A stretch of 64,000 nucleotides of DNA, from NCBI GenBank assembly GCA_002917075.1, contig NTMA01000004.1:62001-126000 (forward strand), given 5' to 3'. Under the pieces are notes generated by a model. It saw only the letters and a list, made by a program, of their open reading frames with translations. It was not told where the DNA came from and did not search any database. Source of the DNA: Hawksworthiomyces lignivorus (Eukaryota > Ascomycota > Sordariomycetes > Ophiostomatales > Ophiostomataceae). Both the position numbers and the translations under genes were made by a program. Position 1 is the first letter of the stretch, and the number at the start of each line of letters is the position of its first letter. Below, piece by piece: positions 19,535 through 32,900 of this stretch.

Positions 19535-21857
19535 AGTCAGGCGGAGAGCGAGAATGCGCTGCTAAGCTTTTTAGCGGTCGCAATTCGAAATGGAGGATGT
19601 TCTTAAAAAATTGCTGAAATCAAGACCTAATAGCCGTGCTCCATTTTCCCGTCTACAAATTTGCATACGCGCGGTCACGTGCATCTACAGCAACACTTAA
19701 AGGCTTACAGTAAAGCTATACAGCGCCGAAACGCGCTCAGTAATAGAATCAGTCAGAATCGATATTTCAATCGAACAAAGTTTTCTGGAGGAAATCGACT
19801 TTGCCCTGCTATTTCTCATTCGTGTCGATGCTATGCGCATAGACAGATGAAACTGCTTGGCTCACTTTGCTGCATCCTCAGTGCCTGTCTATCAATGCAA
19901 ATAGACGTAGATTCTCAGCACGTTTTGAACATGACAATTCTTCCTGGCCGAAAATGTATGTGCTAAGAGACCACTTCTTCGAAAGGCGCGTCAATCGTCT
20001 GTTATTTTTCTTGGTTCAGTACGAGTACGAGTACGTGATCTTACGCTACGCTTATGCCCAGTTTCGAGAACACAAGCGAGATTCTAGTGCTGACCGCTCC
20101 CTCTCACCAACGGCTGCTCCAACGGATGCTGGAATCCGTCGCATCTTCAGTCTTGCATTGGAGGAGCCGGTCTGACGACAATTTGGTCATTGTCTGGTCT
20201 TCAGCAGAAGGAATGCTGCATCGCTGATGCCAGCCCTTATGTATGTGTATTTTGGTTCGGATTGCTGCCTCCGATTTCTCAAAGAAGCCTGGAATGCTCC
20301 GAGAAACGCCAAGGCCCCTTTTTCATCTTGTCCTTGGTAAATGGGGGGGTGCAATAGCCATTAAATTGATGCCGGCAGGGTAGCATTCTCGGGAGTGGTG
20401 GAGGATCGAAAGGCAGTGGAGGGAGCTTGTTATTTGGGGAACCTTTCCCGCACCGCTATTTCGGCCCTTTTTACTGGAACTGTCAGCATCCTAGCTCCCT
20501 GGTTCCTGGTAAAGCTATACTATATGTATGGAGTAATGATTCAAAAATATATAATTACTTTCTTCCTTACCTTCAGGCCTCTCTTCCCCCCCAGTCCTTT
20601 TGCTTCATTTGCTTTCTCTCTTGGTCTCTCAGTCTCTTGCTCTCTTACCCTTTTTGCCCTTTTTGCCCTCTTTGCCCACTCCCAACAATAATACCATCTT
20701 GGAGTGCATGAACCTGCAACCGATGTCAGGAGGCGTTTTTAATACAGACCCCCACCCTCCTTGTAATTGTTTTTCTTTTCTTTTTCCTTAGTCTTATTTT
20801 TTAAGCTCACCTCTAACTCAGTCTGTCCTCCCGTAATATTACTCGTAGCATTTTTGGACGGAAAGCAAGGTGAACGTTCGGAGAAGCAAGGGACTCCCCT
20901 AATTTTCCAGGCCATTGATCCAACGGTTAGAACGGATTTCTGACTTGTCACCTTTTTCCCTCTTCGTCCCATTTCCCGTTGTCTGTCCACAACGGTGTGA
21001 GACAGTTGGCTCTCCTTAGGACAATACACCGTGACAGTGTGGACGCCAAACGGAAAATAGAGGGCAAAAAAAGGGAAAAAGGGTAAAAAAGTAAAAAGCA
21101 TGTGCACAGCAGAGGCCACATAAAACAGACGGATGTATGCTCAGAAAAGCTTCGGTCCTTGGCCGACGGACGAATAATAGAGCATGGAGCACTGATACGG
21201 AGCATTACTCTTTCCATGCTTCAACCCTGTCGTGTCAATAATACGTGTATGGATTTTGCCCTGTCAACAATGCCCTGCCATGCCGCTATGGATCCAAAGA
21301 CGTTGACACCGTAACGGCTTCCCATTTCCGTCACATCAGAATTGCTTTCTTTTGCTTTCAGCATTCCTGGCGCAATAAATAAAAATAAAAAAAAAGGACC
21401 TGCCCCTGCGAGCCAGCTATCCCGCTCCCTATCCGTCTACGACGTATCTCCAGAGTTTCTTTTTCCTTCCTCCCTTTGTAATGAGAGGCTCCACCGAATA
21501 CGGACAACGTGGTGCTGTCCCGACTCCGTGGCCTGTCCGAGAGGGATGGCGGATGGGGTCATTCGAGCAGAGCAAATTACTGCGGCATGCGTCGTAATTA
21601 GAAACTGCGTGAGACACGGAAGCACAACCCGAAATCACGGAGTATGCTTTGGATGATCCTGTTTTCAGAAGAGAGAGTGCGAGGCCAAAAGCGACCAGAG
21701 AATGCGAGAGTCGGAATGAGAGAGACGGCGGCGACAGATGGAGAGAGGCGCATGAAACATCTTCGCCCCAGGAAGCTGTCCCAGAGCCAAAGAGCGAGCG
21801 CGACTGGTCTACGAGAGTGCAGCATGTATGCGCGGATCTTTTACAAAAAAAAAAAAC

Positions 21858-21879
21858 CTTTCTTTCTTTCTTTCTTTCT
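21858..21879. repeat. TTTC tetranucleotide microsatellite
   Basis: About five copies of TTTC directly after a 12-base A run. Simple sequence in gene-free DNA. Confidence 0.8.
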
Positions 21880-23132
21880 GTTCGCTAGCTGTATTGCTCG
21901 GATGTCAGACGAAGATTTCCCAACCCTGCTCGGCAAGGAAGCCTGGTGATCAAAACAGCGTCTCGCGCTTTCAGGTTTCTTCTGAGGCGTGCTCTTGTTT
22001 CGCAGACAAATCACTTCGTACAAATCTCTCAGAGGCCTCATGCCAAGCAGCAAGCCATGGTGGCTGACGAAACTCTTTGCAATCACAAGCCCCAATCACA
22101 TTCCCCAGACCAGTGTCACAAATGCGGAGAGGCGTAAAGCAATTAAAAAAAAAAAAAAAGGTGCGATATATCTCTAATGTGCGCACATACTCTCTCCTTC
22201 CTACACGTCAACTAGATAAATGCCCTTTTGCGTCTATTCGCTAGAGAAATTGGGCATCCACGTCTGCTACCTCGTAGTGGCATGTAAATTCGATGAATAG
22301 GAAGAGCAGCAAGGCTGGGGGTTGGTAGAATTGCGAGACATCAAGATTATTTTAAATAGTGAGATACAAGACAAGAAGCCAACGATCTTCATCTTCCTTC
22401 CCGTCTTCGGCATATCGTACTGCACCTTGCCTCGTCTGGAATACAGAGTACCGCTCTGCAATAATTAGCCCTACGCCCTGCTGGAATGCCCCAGGTGCGA
22501 AGTACGACCAGAACGAGCATCGTCCTGTACTTTTTTTCCACAATAGAAGTGAACAGGGCCACCTGACCAACTAGAAAAAGAAAAGAAAGCCATACAACCC
22601 CCCCCCGTCTGCCGCGATTCCCCGTATGTTACGCGAATCAAATTCCCCATGCTGTTCTCCTATCTCCTCTTCTAATTTTGTTGCTGTCTTGGTGGATGCA
22701 ACCTTCCCTTGGGTAGGTACTTTGTACTTTATCTGCCTTTTCCCAACTGTTCTCCTCAATCATCGAGCAAGCCCAAGTCTAAGGGTTGGCTGGGCTGAGT
22801 TATTGTGCAAAAAGAAAGCATCAAACGGCAAAATACGGATTGTGCCAATATGAACATATCCAGCGAAACGTCTCTCTGCGTACGAAGATGCTAATAATGA
22901 GGGCTGCTTAATACCATACCTCATATCCGAAAGTGCTCTTATTGGCCTATTTCAACAACGGTCTTCCAGTGGTATAAAGAGGAGGAATGAAGTACTATCC
23001 CCTCCACTGGCAGGGCTGCATACTAACGCTGCGTCTACATGTATAGCGCGTTCAAGCCTGTAGTTGCTTTTAGCTACTGCAAATACAGGCTACGTAGCCG
23101 TACTCATGTCGTTTGCCTAAAATATCTCTTAC

Positions 23133-23478
23133 TACGGAGTACTGCCTGAGAAGCTTTCTACATACGACGAACTTGTACGCATTGAATAGAACTCGTTCAG
23201 CAGGTTTTGTTTTCTGCTTCAGGGTGTCGTTTTCATTGGCTGCTGTTTGAACACTGGCAGGGAAAAAAACTGGGGTTTGGGGGGGGGGGAGATAGCCCTG
23301 CTTCGGCGAACCGCTCCTTGGCCCAACCAGGTCAACGTCCCGCAAGAAACGACAAGGGATCGCCTGGCCTGGCTAGTCCCAAAAGCGCGGTTCTCCCGTG
23401 GCCAGGACCTGCTGAGCCCTGAGGAGCATAAGGTACGGAGTATTCGACGTGCGTATCTTCGCTGCATGTTACGGAGTA
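23133..23478. repeat. Cluster of three TACGGAGTA motifs
   Basis: Exact copies at 23133-23141, 23434-23442 and 23470-23478, all in the same orientation, in 346 bp of gene-free DNA. The same 9-mer occurs elsewhere in the window only outside genes. Function unknown. Confidence 0.7.
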
Positions 23479-26400
23479 CATGCCAGTATGTTAGAGAGAC
23501 GGCGGTACGTTTACTGTGGTCGGCGACCACCTCGACCTGTTTTATGCAGCGTGCTGTTTCGGAAGGATCTTCTGAGCAGCTGGATTATGCTTTTTTAAAA
23601 ATAACTAGTACCAAATTGACGGTATCTACGAAATTCAAATGAAGCCAAACTTGTGCGCCGAAAGAATGGAGATGGAAATTGTACTTTGTACAATCGTGTC
23701 AGATCGTCTGAGCAGGCGGTATGTGAACTAGGGAAGTTCCGCTTCTCTTTCCGTGCACCTTCTACTCGTTTGCCAAGCGAAAATGCTTTTTGGTTTAAAA
23801 GACGTCGTTTGCCTTAAAGAGAACCATTCGGCGCTCGCTCTTCCAGTGCTCGTTAGCCAGTCTTGCCAGTATAGTTGGGTTAACTTGGTCTGGAATAGCT
23901 AGTTGCTTCGCCCCCCTCCCCCCCCTCCTCAATTGTGTCTCGTCCTTTTTTGCCCAACAGGCCCTGGTGCCAATAATAATACCCTTTTTTTTTGGTTCCC
24001 GTCGACAGCGAGACGCTCACCGGCAACCTTTCCGAGCATTTTTCTAGCTGAAGTAATAGAAGAGTCAGCGAAAGGGAGAGGGGGGAAAGCGAGACATTTT
24101 CATAGCGCACGGCCTAATCCCCTTTTTGGTAGGCGACCGCTATTGTTTCGTGATAGAATCATGAAGTCGCTGCGGCGTCGTGCTGCACTCCCACGTTGTT
24201 GACACTGAATTTGACGTCTTGTGATACTGGACGCACATGTGCAGAGAAGAAGGTCCTGCTTTGCGCTGCATCTCGCTTCAAAGGTGCGAGATCTCAGCTC
24301 GGTCGTGTTGTACAACTTAGTCGAGCTGGCAAAACATGTGAAATGACTGGTTGTGAGGCATTTGAAACATTAAGCAGAGACAAACAGCCCCTTGTTGTGG
24401 ATTCTGCCTCTCCCAGAGGGGAGAAAACGACAAATCTGGCAGGATTATTTAAGCATATGCCTCCGGCGTTGATGAGAGAGACTTAACGGCAGGAGAAAAA
24501 ATTAAACGTTCCTCGGCAGTTGACCCAAGAATGAGACCGACACAGAGGTGGAAAATAAGAGAAAGGACCGAAATGCACTCCCACCGCATATTTGCAACCC
24601 TATAAGAGTCCCAACAAGGCAGGCCTTAGCAGTCAATCTATACTTATCTGCATGCATCATTGTGTCTACTAGAGTTTCACGACATTGGCTTCTCACACAG
24701 GCTTAAGCATAAGCGTGCGTGTGTACTATGTGTATGTTATCGAACAGGATTCATCCAGCACAGCAGTGGAGCACGAAACAGCGCTGCGGTCCCCTCGAGC
24801 TTAGGCGGGCATTCACCCGAATGGCCCCTGAATTGGGACACGTACACGAGTAATAACAGCGAGGTACATTGTGCATGCGTTTTTCTTGGGCGCACAATCA
24901 TGTAGCGGCATATTCCGCGATGCATGTGCTTCTGCGCAATCGTGGGATACTCGAATTGGGACGTTTCTCCGGGTAATTTGCCTATCTGCACCTCTCAGTG
25001 GAGGAGACCATCCAGACGCCATGCCAAGTCTGTGGTCAATTTGAGGTCCACGCACTGTCTCTGGCACCTGAGCATGGCACCAAACTGGCACCACAAGTTT
25101 GGGACGTGGTATCACTAGTACAAGAGCCACAAAGTCTCTTTCGGGTACAACTTTCCAGCAAAAGTGACTACGCGATGCAGCTACTCCTGCGGCGCTTGGT
25201 TGTACCCACAGCCAATATGCCTCCACACAGTTCAGGAGCAATAAGATGCACGTTATTTCCCGTGATCGGCGCAACTGTAGTCTCTTCGGAGCATCTCCGT
25301 AGCATGCTATGGAGCCCAGACGAGTGCTGTATAGGCTTATATACAACCAACACAGCAGCACAGAAACACACAATCCCACCACCATGGCACCAGAACAAAC
25401 CGCCCATGGACCCGTCAAATTGGCATGTAATTGGACTGGACCCGACTAAGAAGCAATATTGTAATGCTTCTGGAGGTTTCGGGTCTCGTCCTGTGTTTTA
25501 ATCATCAGCATGAAGATTAGCTCTGCTTAGGGTTATCAGGAAGAAAAGAAAAGAAAAAGACAGAAGGGCTTGCTCTTCATCCAGGCTTGGCCTGGGGTTT
25601 GTGTACGGAGTACAGTATGCTATGATGTGCTTCGTGCTCTCTCTCTACCTGTTGTGCTTCAGTCCTCGTGTTTATTTCAAACCATCTTGCGCGTAGCCTT
25701 TTCAGCCCTCCCTCCTCCTCCTCTGACTCCCTTTTACCCTTACCCCATTGTTGGTCTCTCCACCTCCTCTCCAACACTGCACCCGAGATAATGAAATAAA
25801 ACCGCTCGGTTTTGTTATACATTAATTGCATTCGCTCGCATAGCATCATTTTTCTCCTTCCATGTGCTCGCTTTTCTCCTATTTCCTACTACTCGTAAAG
25901 TACCCGGTCAGTATAGCCTCCACCTCAGATACGTCCATGTCTACGAATTTACGTAGCGATGTACATATGCCCCTTATCCCGAACTATTCCTCTTCCATGA
26001 TCAGTCCATTTCATATCATGTCCAATCCTGTCCTCCCTGCAGTTTTTTCTTGTCCCCGTTGTTTCTTCCCAGTACGTACTTCGTACGAAGTATGTGTATG
26101 GTTAGACACGAATGGCTTGCGCCCTATTCTCCTCCGCCCAGACTCCACCCATCTTCTCGACCTAGTCCCTGAACGCTACGCGAGCACAACCTAGTACCAC
26201 CTCCCCTCCCTCCTTTTCATTCACCTCTCACCGGCAAATACGGCCCCCCATGTTTAGCTTGGCACCCCACGATAGAACTGAAGAAGACTGGACAGCCCAT
26301 CTCTCCTCTGGCGCATCTCTAATGTTCGCGCTACTTGCAAATAAATTGTGAACTTGGCTTGCACTAAGCCGTCCTGGACAAGGTTGTCTTGGAACCATCT

Positions 26401-27280
26401 CCTATTTGTACGAGTAGACCCAGCGTGGCTTGCTTGATATGGAGCCAAATGAAGAGCCTACCCTGAGGACCCAAGAGCAAGGGACTGGCCCCCAGATGGG
26501 ACGGATGGTCGTTCTAAAACAAACCTGTCCAAGACAAGTCAAGCAGAAAGGGCCGCTATAGAAAATGCACATTCTCTCTGTTGAAACATAATACTCGTAC
26601 TCGTAGCACTCAACTGCCTCCGCAGCCCGTCTCGTTTATTGTAGAGGCACAGGCCCTTTTTCATTGTCCCCTCGAGCCGTTTCCTCTTCCTCTCTCTAAA
26701 CTTCAGCCCTGAATCGACCCAGCCTTAGTTCAACCGAGCTGATCGTCCCTTTTTTCTCAAGAAAACAGAAGACAGGTCTTCTTTCTAGACAGCGCTGCAC
26801 TTCGTCGGCTCTTCTTTTGTCTATTCTCTTTTTTTCTTTAATTCGTATACGCTCCTTTTGTCTTTTTTTTCCTACATCGCCATCACTCCATCCAACGTGC
26901 TTTTACACGATCGGCCGTGTCGTGTAACACATCCTGCCTTTGTTCGGTTTCTCTGTATTCTGGCTTGACGGTCCGTATTTTAACGAATATCACATATGTA
27001 ATTCGTATTCTATCTGGTCTCATCACCAGTTTACGCTCTTCTCGGATCTTTTTCTCCAGCGGCTCTGCCACGAAACGACCACGGAATTCTTCAGCACAAG
27101 CCTCTTGGCATCGACAGCTTTCTAAGTCGCTACTATTAAAATACTGCTGTGTAGCACTTTCCTCACCTCAGATCTCGCCTAGATGCCAAAATATGACTAT
27201 ATAGTGCTCAACATCCGACGGACAACAAGGACACCGCGGCCGCGGCCGTCAGTCATCTTCAGCCCATATCTTCACACAAG

Positions 27281-29926
27281 ATGATGCGGCCAATAAATGA
27301 CGGAGGGCCCACGCCGTCACCCGGCGCAGACGAGGGTGACGGCGGAGTTGACGATGATGGAGCAGGCATCGATGCTACTGCAGAGGATATCGTCATGGGC
27401 TCGACAGAAGCAGCACCAGAATCTGCGACCAGCTCATCGGCGCAGGCAGCCTTCTCCACCACACTTCCATATCATCACAACCAGCGAAAGCCAGTACGAA
27501 AGTGGCCACGGCAACGTAGGCGCGACCCGTCTCCGCCGGCGCTTCTCCCTTCGTCTTCGCCTTCGCCATCGTCTCCACGTCTTCAGAGCGGCGCCGCCTC
27601 TCCACCTCTGCCGCCACAACCACCATTCTCATCTCCTTCTATTTCATCAATACAGCAGCAGCAGCAGCAGCAGGAGCAACCAATGCTGCCTGCACCACTA
27701 CAGCAGGCGCTGCCTCTCCCGCTGCATGATCAGCACCAGCAATCCCCTTCAAAATCTCCGCCACAACTACCTTCACCACCACCCTCGGCACCGTCAGCAC
27801 CATCGGTGGTAGACGTGCCAAGAGACATCGAGCAACTTGCGGGCGACCTGAGCCGCCAGCATTTGGAGCGCAGCCGCCACCGCAGCGCTGTCGGCAAGAA
27901 CTGGGGAAAGGCAGACGGCAACGGCCTCCCCAGCTTCAACTTTTCCGTAGCGGACTTTCGACTGCGAGGAGGAGTAGACCCTGTCGCGGAACTGGAGGTG
28001 GACATGGAGAACGACAACCGGAACGATGACGGCGACTGCATTATGCGGCCTCCATCACCAGAAATGTCGCCGCTTCCGTCCGCCGATTCGCAGCAGCCTT
28101 TGGCGTCTACGTCCTACTTTTCGCCCGGCTTCAGTCCGTCGCTGCCTCCGAGCTTGCAGAGCCTTCGGCAGAGGCACATGCTCGTAGCGGCTGCCGCCAC
28201 ACGCGATTTCAACTTGTCGCCGCTCTCGCGGGAGATCGGCCCCGAGCGCAGGCAAGGGCAGAACGGGAAGAGACCCGCCACGGCCGCTCCAGCAGATCCG
28301 GCTGATGCCCCGGCGGCCACGAGCTCTGTCGCAGACATCCGGCGCTCATCTACGCCGAACGCCAGTGCAGCAGCCGCCCCCAACCCGCAGCGTCCGCTGC
28401 CGCTGCGCACGCACGCGAACTCGTACTCCTCGCCGCTCCTCTCCCACGCGCTGGCTCTGCCCCGCGCCCCGTCCCCGACGCGCGAGCCGCCTGCGCCGGC
28501 ATGGAGCGCTCAGGCGTCTCCGTTCCTGCCGCTCTCGCCTGAGTCGCTGGCCATGCCCCACCTGGCGCCGCTGCACCACGACGTGCCGTCTTCCGGATAC
28601 GACCTGCACGGCTGGCTCAACTCGACCAGCAGCGCCGCGGAGGCGGCACCTTCGCTGACGACGGGCCCCATTGACGACAGCGGCAGCCGAAGAGGCAGCC
28701 TGGCAGTTGCGCCCGTCGCCGCCGCCGCCACGCCAGGCCCGCGCACGATCCAGACGCTCGTCGAAGACATGATCTCCAACGGCGACCAGTGCACCGTGCA
28801 CACGCCGACCGAGCTGCCAGCCACGCGGTCGCCCTCGCCGCTGCCGGTTCAGCCGCTGCTCTCGCGGAGTCACAGCTACCAGCACCTCGGCCAGCACGCT
28901 GGCCCGACGTCCGCGCCCCTTCCGCCGCAGCCGCCGCTCTCGCCGCAGCCGCAGCCGCATTTCATTGAGCCCGTAGGCCACACAGACGCCGCGGGCGGCG
29001 GGGCGCAGCCGCCCGTGGCCGACCTCGAGGTCGACATGGACGAGGACATTCTGGCAGCAGATCTGTTGCCAGACGACGCGCCGCCGTTCGCCGGCACCGT
29101 CGCCCAGTTCGCCCGCATGGAGATGGCGCGGCGGTCGCTCATGGTGCGCACGGCCGCCTTCGCCGCTGCCGCCGCGGCTGCCGCCGCCGAGCCGGGTGGC
29201 GCTGGCAACGGTGCCGACTTTGGCAGCTTCACCGGCAGCTTCACCGGCGGCTATCCTGGCGCGCCCGGCAGCAGCCCCGTGCGCACCAGCATCGCCGGCT
29301 CCCTCGCCTCCATCTACATGGACATCATGGAAGCCAACCCCGGCGTCCTGGACGTCGACCCCGACGACAGCGAGGTGGTCGCCGCCGAGTCCGCCACCTC
29401 GGCCTCCTGGCTCGACAGCCTGCCGTCGCTGCGCCGCGCCAGCCAGCCCAGCGGCATCCACAAGTTCGTCAGCCCCCTGCGGTACCGCCTGTCCGCCGAG
29501 GTCGCCCTGCACTGCCCCAACCTCGTGCACAACAAGCCGCGCATGCGCCGCCGCCGGCCCAAGGACAAGGACAGGAGCGACCGCGACCGCGAGAGCGTCG
29601 CCGGCTCGATGGCGGGCTCGGGCGCGGGGGCCGCCGCCGCCGCTGCAGCGGCCAAGCGGGAGAAGCGCAACAGCGTCGCCAGCGGCAAGGGCAAGCACAG
29701 AGAGCACCACCACCAACACCACCACCATCACCACCACTACGAACACCACAGCCGCCACCCGTCGCAAGACCAGCCGCAGGCGGACTTGCATCGGTCGCAA
29801 GAGCTGCAGCAGCTGCAACAAGAACAGCTGCAACTGCTGCAGCAGCAGCCGCCACCGGAAGGGCAGCTTCTAGGAACGCCGCTCGAGGCAGCGGCGGATT
29901 CAATCCCACACACTACGATCGCTTAA
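27281..29926 (+). CDS. Large disordered protein of unknown function
   Basis: Intronless, 881 residues, start at the first ATG of ATGATG after a long T/C-rich leader. No family recognised. Most of the chain is Pro/Ser/Ala/Gln-rich and predicted disordered: a Gln run near 125-132, poly-Ala near 630-640, a His-rich run near 808-823 and Gln-rich segments to the end. Less biased islands, likely the conserved parts, are DIEQLAGDLSRQHLERSRHRSAVGKNW (start near 182), FNFSVADFRLRGG (near 224), TIQTLVEDMISNGDQCTVHTP (near 489) and SGIHKFVSPLRYRLSAEVALHC (start near 723). The short acidic motif VA-x-LEVDM occurs twice (near 235 and 578). Basic clusters such as RMRRRRPKDKDR could be nuclear-localisation signals. 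A regulatory or scaffold role is inference. The long minus-strand frame over it is an antisense shadow. Confidence 0.75.
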   Translation: MMRPINDGGPTPSPGADEGDGGVDDDGAGIDATAEDIVMGSTEAAPESATSSSAQAAFSTTLPYHHNQRKPVRKWPRQRRRDPSPPALLPSSSPSPSSPRLQSGAASPPLPPQPPFSSPSISSIQQQQQQQEQPMLPAPLQQALPLPLHDQHQQSPSKSPPQLPSPPPSAPSAPSVVDVPRDIEQLAGDLSRQHLERSRHRSAVGKNWGKADGNGLPSFNFSVADFRLRGGVDPVAELEVDMENDNRNDDGDCIMRPPSPEMSPLPSADSQQPLASTSYFSPGFSPSLPPSLQSLRQRHMLVAAAATRDFNLSPLSREIGPERRQGQNGKRPATAAPADPADAPAATSSVADIRRSSTPNASAAAAPNPQRPLPLRTHANSYSSPLLSHALALPRAPSPTREPPAPAWSAQASPFLPLSPESLAMPHLAPLHHDVPSSGYDLHGWLNSTSSAAEAAPSLTTGPIDDSGSRRGSLAVAPVAAAATPGPRTIQTLVEDMISNGDQCTVHTPTELPATRSPSPLPVQPLLSRSHSYQHLGQHAGPTSAPLPPQPPLSPQPQPHFIEPVGHTDAAGGGAQPPVADLEVDMDEDILAADLLPDDAPPFAGTVAQFARMEMARRSLMVRTAAFAAAAAAAAAEPGGAGNGADFGSFTGSFTGGYPGAPGSSPVRTSIAGSLASIYMDIMEANPGVLDVDPDDSEVVAAESATSASWLDSLPSLRRASQPSGIHKFVSPLRYRLSAEVALHCPNLVHNKPRMRRRRPKDKDRSDRDRESVAGSMAGSGAGAAAAAAAAKREKRNSVASGKGKHREHHHQHHHHHHHYEHHSRHPSQDQPQADLHRSQELQQLQQEQLQLLQQQPPPEGQLLGTPLEAAADSIPHTTIA

Positions 29927-32900
29927 AAACCTTCTTTGCACGATAACCACTACCAAAACCACATCTCCGTTCACTCCATTCCGGTCTGCTCTTTTGCCTC
30001 CGGCGTTCTTTTGTCTTAATTTACACTACCATCATAGCATCTGTCCTTGCCTTCAGATTCAGTTTCTTGCGTTGTTCCGGGTTGATTTTTGCATGGGCTT
30101 GCTTTTTTGCAGAGATCGCTTCATGTGATGATACCCCCTTTTCGATCTTGTCATTATTTGTTTTACTTCATTTCGTTTTGGCTCGCATTACATTGCTTCT
30201 ACTTCATTTGAATTGTTTTATTGTTTTATTTTATACATCGGGGAAACTTACATAAAAGCTGAGCCGGACACACGGATTGTTTCTGGACTAGGCACACGGA
30301 GAACCATAAGAGGGGAGAATATATACAAAGCAAGCAATTACACATGTCTGAGAAAATAGGGGGAGTTCAATTTGAGAGTTTACACACACGGGCTGAACGA
30401 GTGGAGAGAAGGTAGAATTTGAAGTTCAGCGTTAGCTCCTCGCCATAGCTATGGTTTTCTCTCTCTACTCTGCTATGCATGCAGAGAAAGTCTGGCAGAA
30501 TACGGCAGGAGAAATATGCTGGGTTACTTGGGCGCAAGGACAGGCACACGGGGGAAAACTAGGCTACTGCATGAAATGTTTGGCGTTCTTCCAGGGACAG
30601 TCCCTTTCTTCTCTTTCTTAATCCCCCCTGTCCTCTTTTCGTCGCCAGGCACAAAGGGTGCTGCACACCACACCAAAGGACAAGAGAAATGACCCCCTTT
30701 TGTTCCCTGCGTGACTGGCGTCACGTATTTTGCTGCCATATATAGAATTTTACTAGCTCAGTGCTATCCGGGGAAAATAAAGAAAGCAAATCAAACGAAA
30801 AAAGATCCATTTGTATTTAGGTGCACGAATGTCTCTCGTATCCAATTGTTCTGCTCTTCGCGTCGTTCTCCTTTCCCTATTCTTGGCACCCAGGCACAAC
30901 CAACACGGTGTGGGTTGTATTCAACGAGAAAAAATCTGAGAACTAAGCCGGCTATTAGGTGACGATCGCAGTGAGAACGGCACATGGAAGTGTATCTTGA
31001 GGTGGATGTGTGCAACGCGAGCAGACAGAACACGGGCTCGTGTGCGCCAAATCCTTCGAGAAATAGAATAGAACAAGGCAAAACAAGAGGGACGCAGAAC
31101 GGAAAAATCCGCAGAAATTGACAAGTGATGGACTTCTTCTTGTGTCTTACTCTGCATATGTGGTACAGCTGACGGTTACACCTCGTCGTGTTTCTGTCTT
31201 CTTGTTCTTCTTTCTTTGTTTCTTTGCATAAATTTCCGACAGTTTCGCCAACTTCCCGCGTGGTTCTGTGGCATCCAATCGTCCATTACCATCGTATTCG
31301 AGACTGTCCATAGTAATCCTTGTTCCTAATTTCGATCTAATAGAATTGTAGCAGGTAGTGGTTGCGCACAACTGTGCAAAGAGATGCCGGGAAGGATCGA
31401 GGACCTATTGGCTGCGGAGCGCAGCGTGAGACAGAAAGAATAAAGAAATAATATCACTGGGATGCATGTTTATACTGGGCAGGAGTTGGGGAATGGCAAG
31501 AGGGGAGAGATTCAAAACGACTGAGAAGCCTCAATAGTATCCACAATCTTTTTGTCATTCATGAATGTTAAATGAAGGCCGGTGTATTATTGTATTTCGA
31601 ATGCACGGCCGAGATTCAAATCCTCAAACGAGGCTGACGTACAATGTAATCATGGTTTGAGCAAAGGTAAGTCGACTATGAAAAGGGGCTTCTCAGCTTG
31701 CCGCCCCTTGCCTTCTAATTGCTTCTCCTAGAGCTTGCATATAGCTGAATTTGCTGCCCATACATATATGCTCCTTTCGGCGGCTTTTCTTAATCTCTAT
31801 TTGGTACAATGCAGCCGGCGAGGTTAGAACAAGCGAAAATCCTTTCCCAGAGTGCATTGAATAAGAACAATTCACAGGACGGGGGAAAGATAAACAGGAA
31901 ACAAATAATATTAGAAGTCCCAGAATTCGTTGAGTTTTTTGTCTTCGAAATCCATCATAGACACTTTGTTTAACTAAACTTCCACTCGTGTTCGGTTTTG
32001 ATATGCTCGATGTGCGGTGGACAGGTCGTGACGTTTTGGCAAGCTGCAGAGTGCGATTTGGAGTGTGCCTATATTGGGTAGGTCTTTATTTTAGACATAT
32101 GAAATAATAGCAGGATACTCTAAGAATGGGGCGTGGGAAAGGATGTTGCCATGTGCTACTGTCTAAGTTACAGGGTGCATTCACTACTGTGATGCTATTT
32201 GCTCTCGTATACTAGAGAATTGTCCAAGATAACCTCCTGTGAGACGTAAGCTTCTTAGAAGATACCTTGCCTCTTATAAGATTAGACAATTGCATGCATG
32301 GTTAGACTCCTCCCGTGAGATGAAAATAATTGTTTTCCAACAGGTGTTACTTTCGCTTCAGAAGATGTCGGCCGAATATGCATCCAAGAGCCGAGTAGGC
32401 CGTGGGTTATTTGAATTGCGCATAGCAATGCAGCTAATAACTTCCCAGCAGAAAAGGAAAAAGGCAAAAAGGGGGTGGAAGCGAAGATAGGAAGGCATAT
32501 AATAATGATCAGCTCTCTCCAACTGCATGATTAGCGCGAAATGGACCCTTGTTTTCCTGTGCAAATTGTCACCCAACCGTATTCTCAGATTAGAAGAATA
32601 AGATTCCCGAATGTCATGTTTCTATTCTTGATATGTGCGCGCACTCGTACTCGTAGAGAGTTCCTCAGGTCAAGTATATTCAGCTCTCTCTTGCTGTCAT
32701 ATTTCTCGTCTCACGACCGACCAACCCGCCAGCAGCGCGGCTTAAGTTCACAATGATCGACGAGGCATCTTCCGTCGTGCAGCTGTCCTTGTTCTGAATC
32801 GGCTTCTTTTGGTTCTTTTTATGTTTTGTCTTATTCTGTTTTACTGAATTCCCTTTAGCACGAGCGGCGTTGGCATGAAGGTTCTTCATTCCAGCCAGGA

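Larger units (their letters stand above)
19535..27280. other. Long gene-free region (7.7 kb)
   Basis: Between the divergent starts of the RRM-like gene (minus) and the 881-residue protein (plus). I could not support any gene. It carries a (TTTC)n run at about 21858-21879, a 10-G run near 23280, four of the seven exact TACGGAGTA motifs (three within 23133-23478, one at 25604-25612) and six or more TACTCGTA/TACGAGTA motifs. Two opposing open frames of 200 and 167 codons overlap at about 24813-25501 without any recognisable domain. The last 600 bp are T/C-rich and fit a long promoter and leader for the gene at 27281. Confidence 0.5.

Noticed and set aside
28346..29833. 495-codon minus-strand frame over the 881-residue gene
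   Set aside because: Antisense shadow: the long Arg/Ala/Gly/Val repeats mirror the sense codons.
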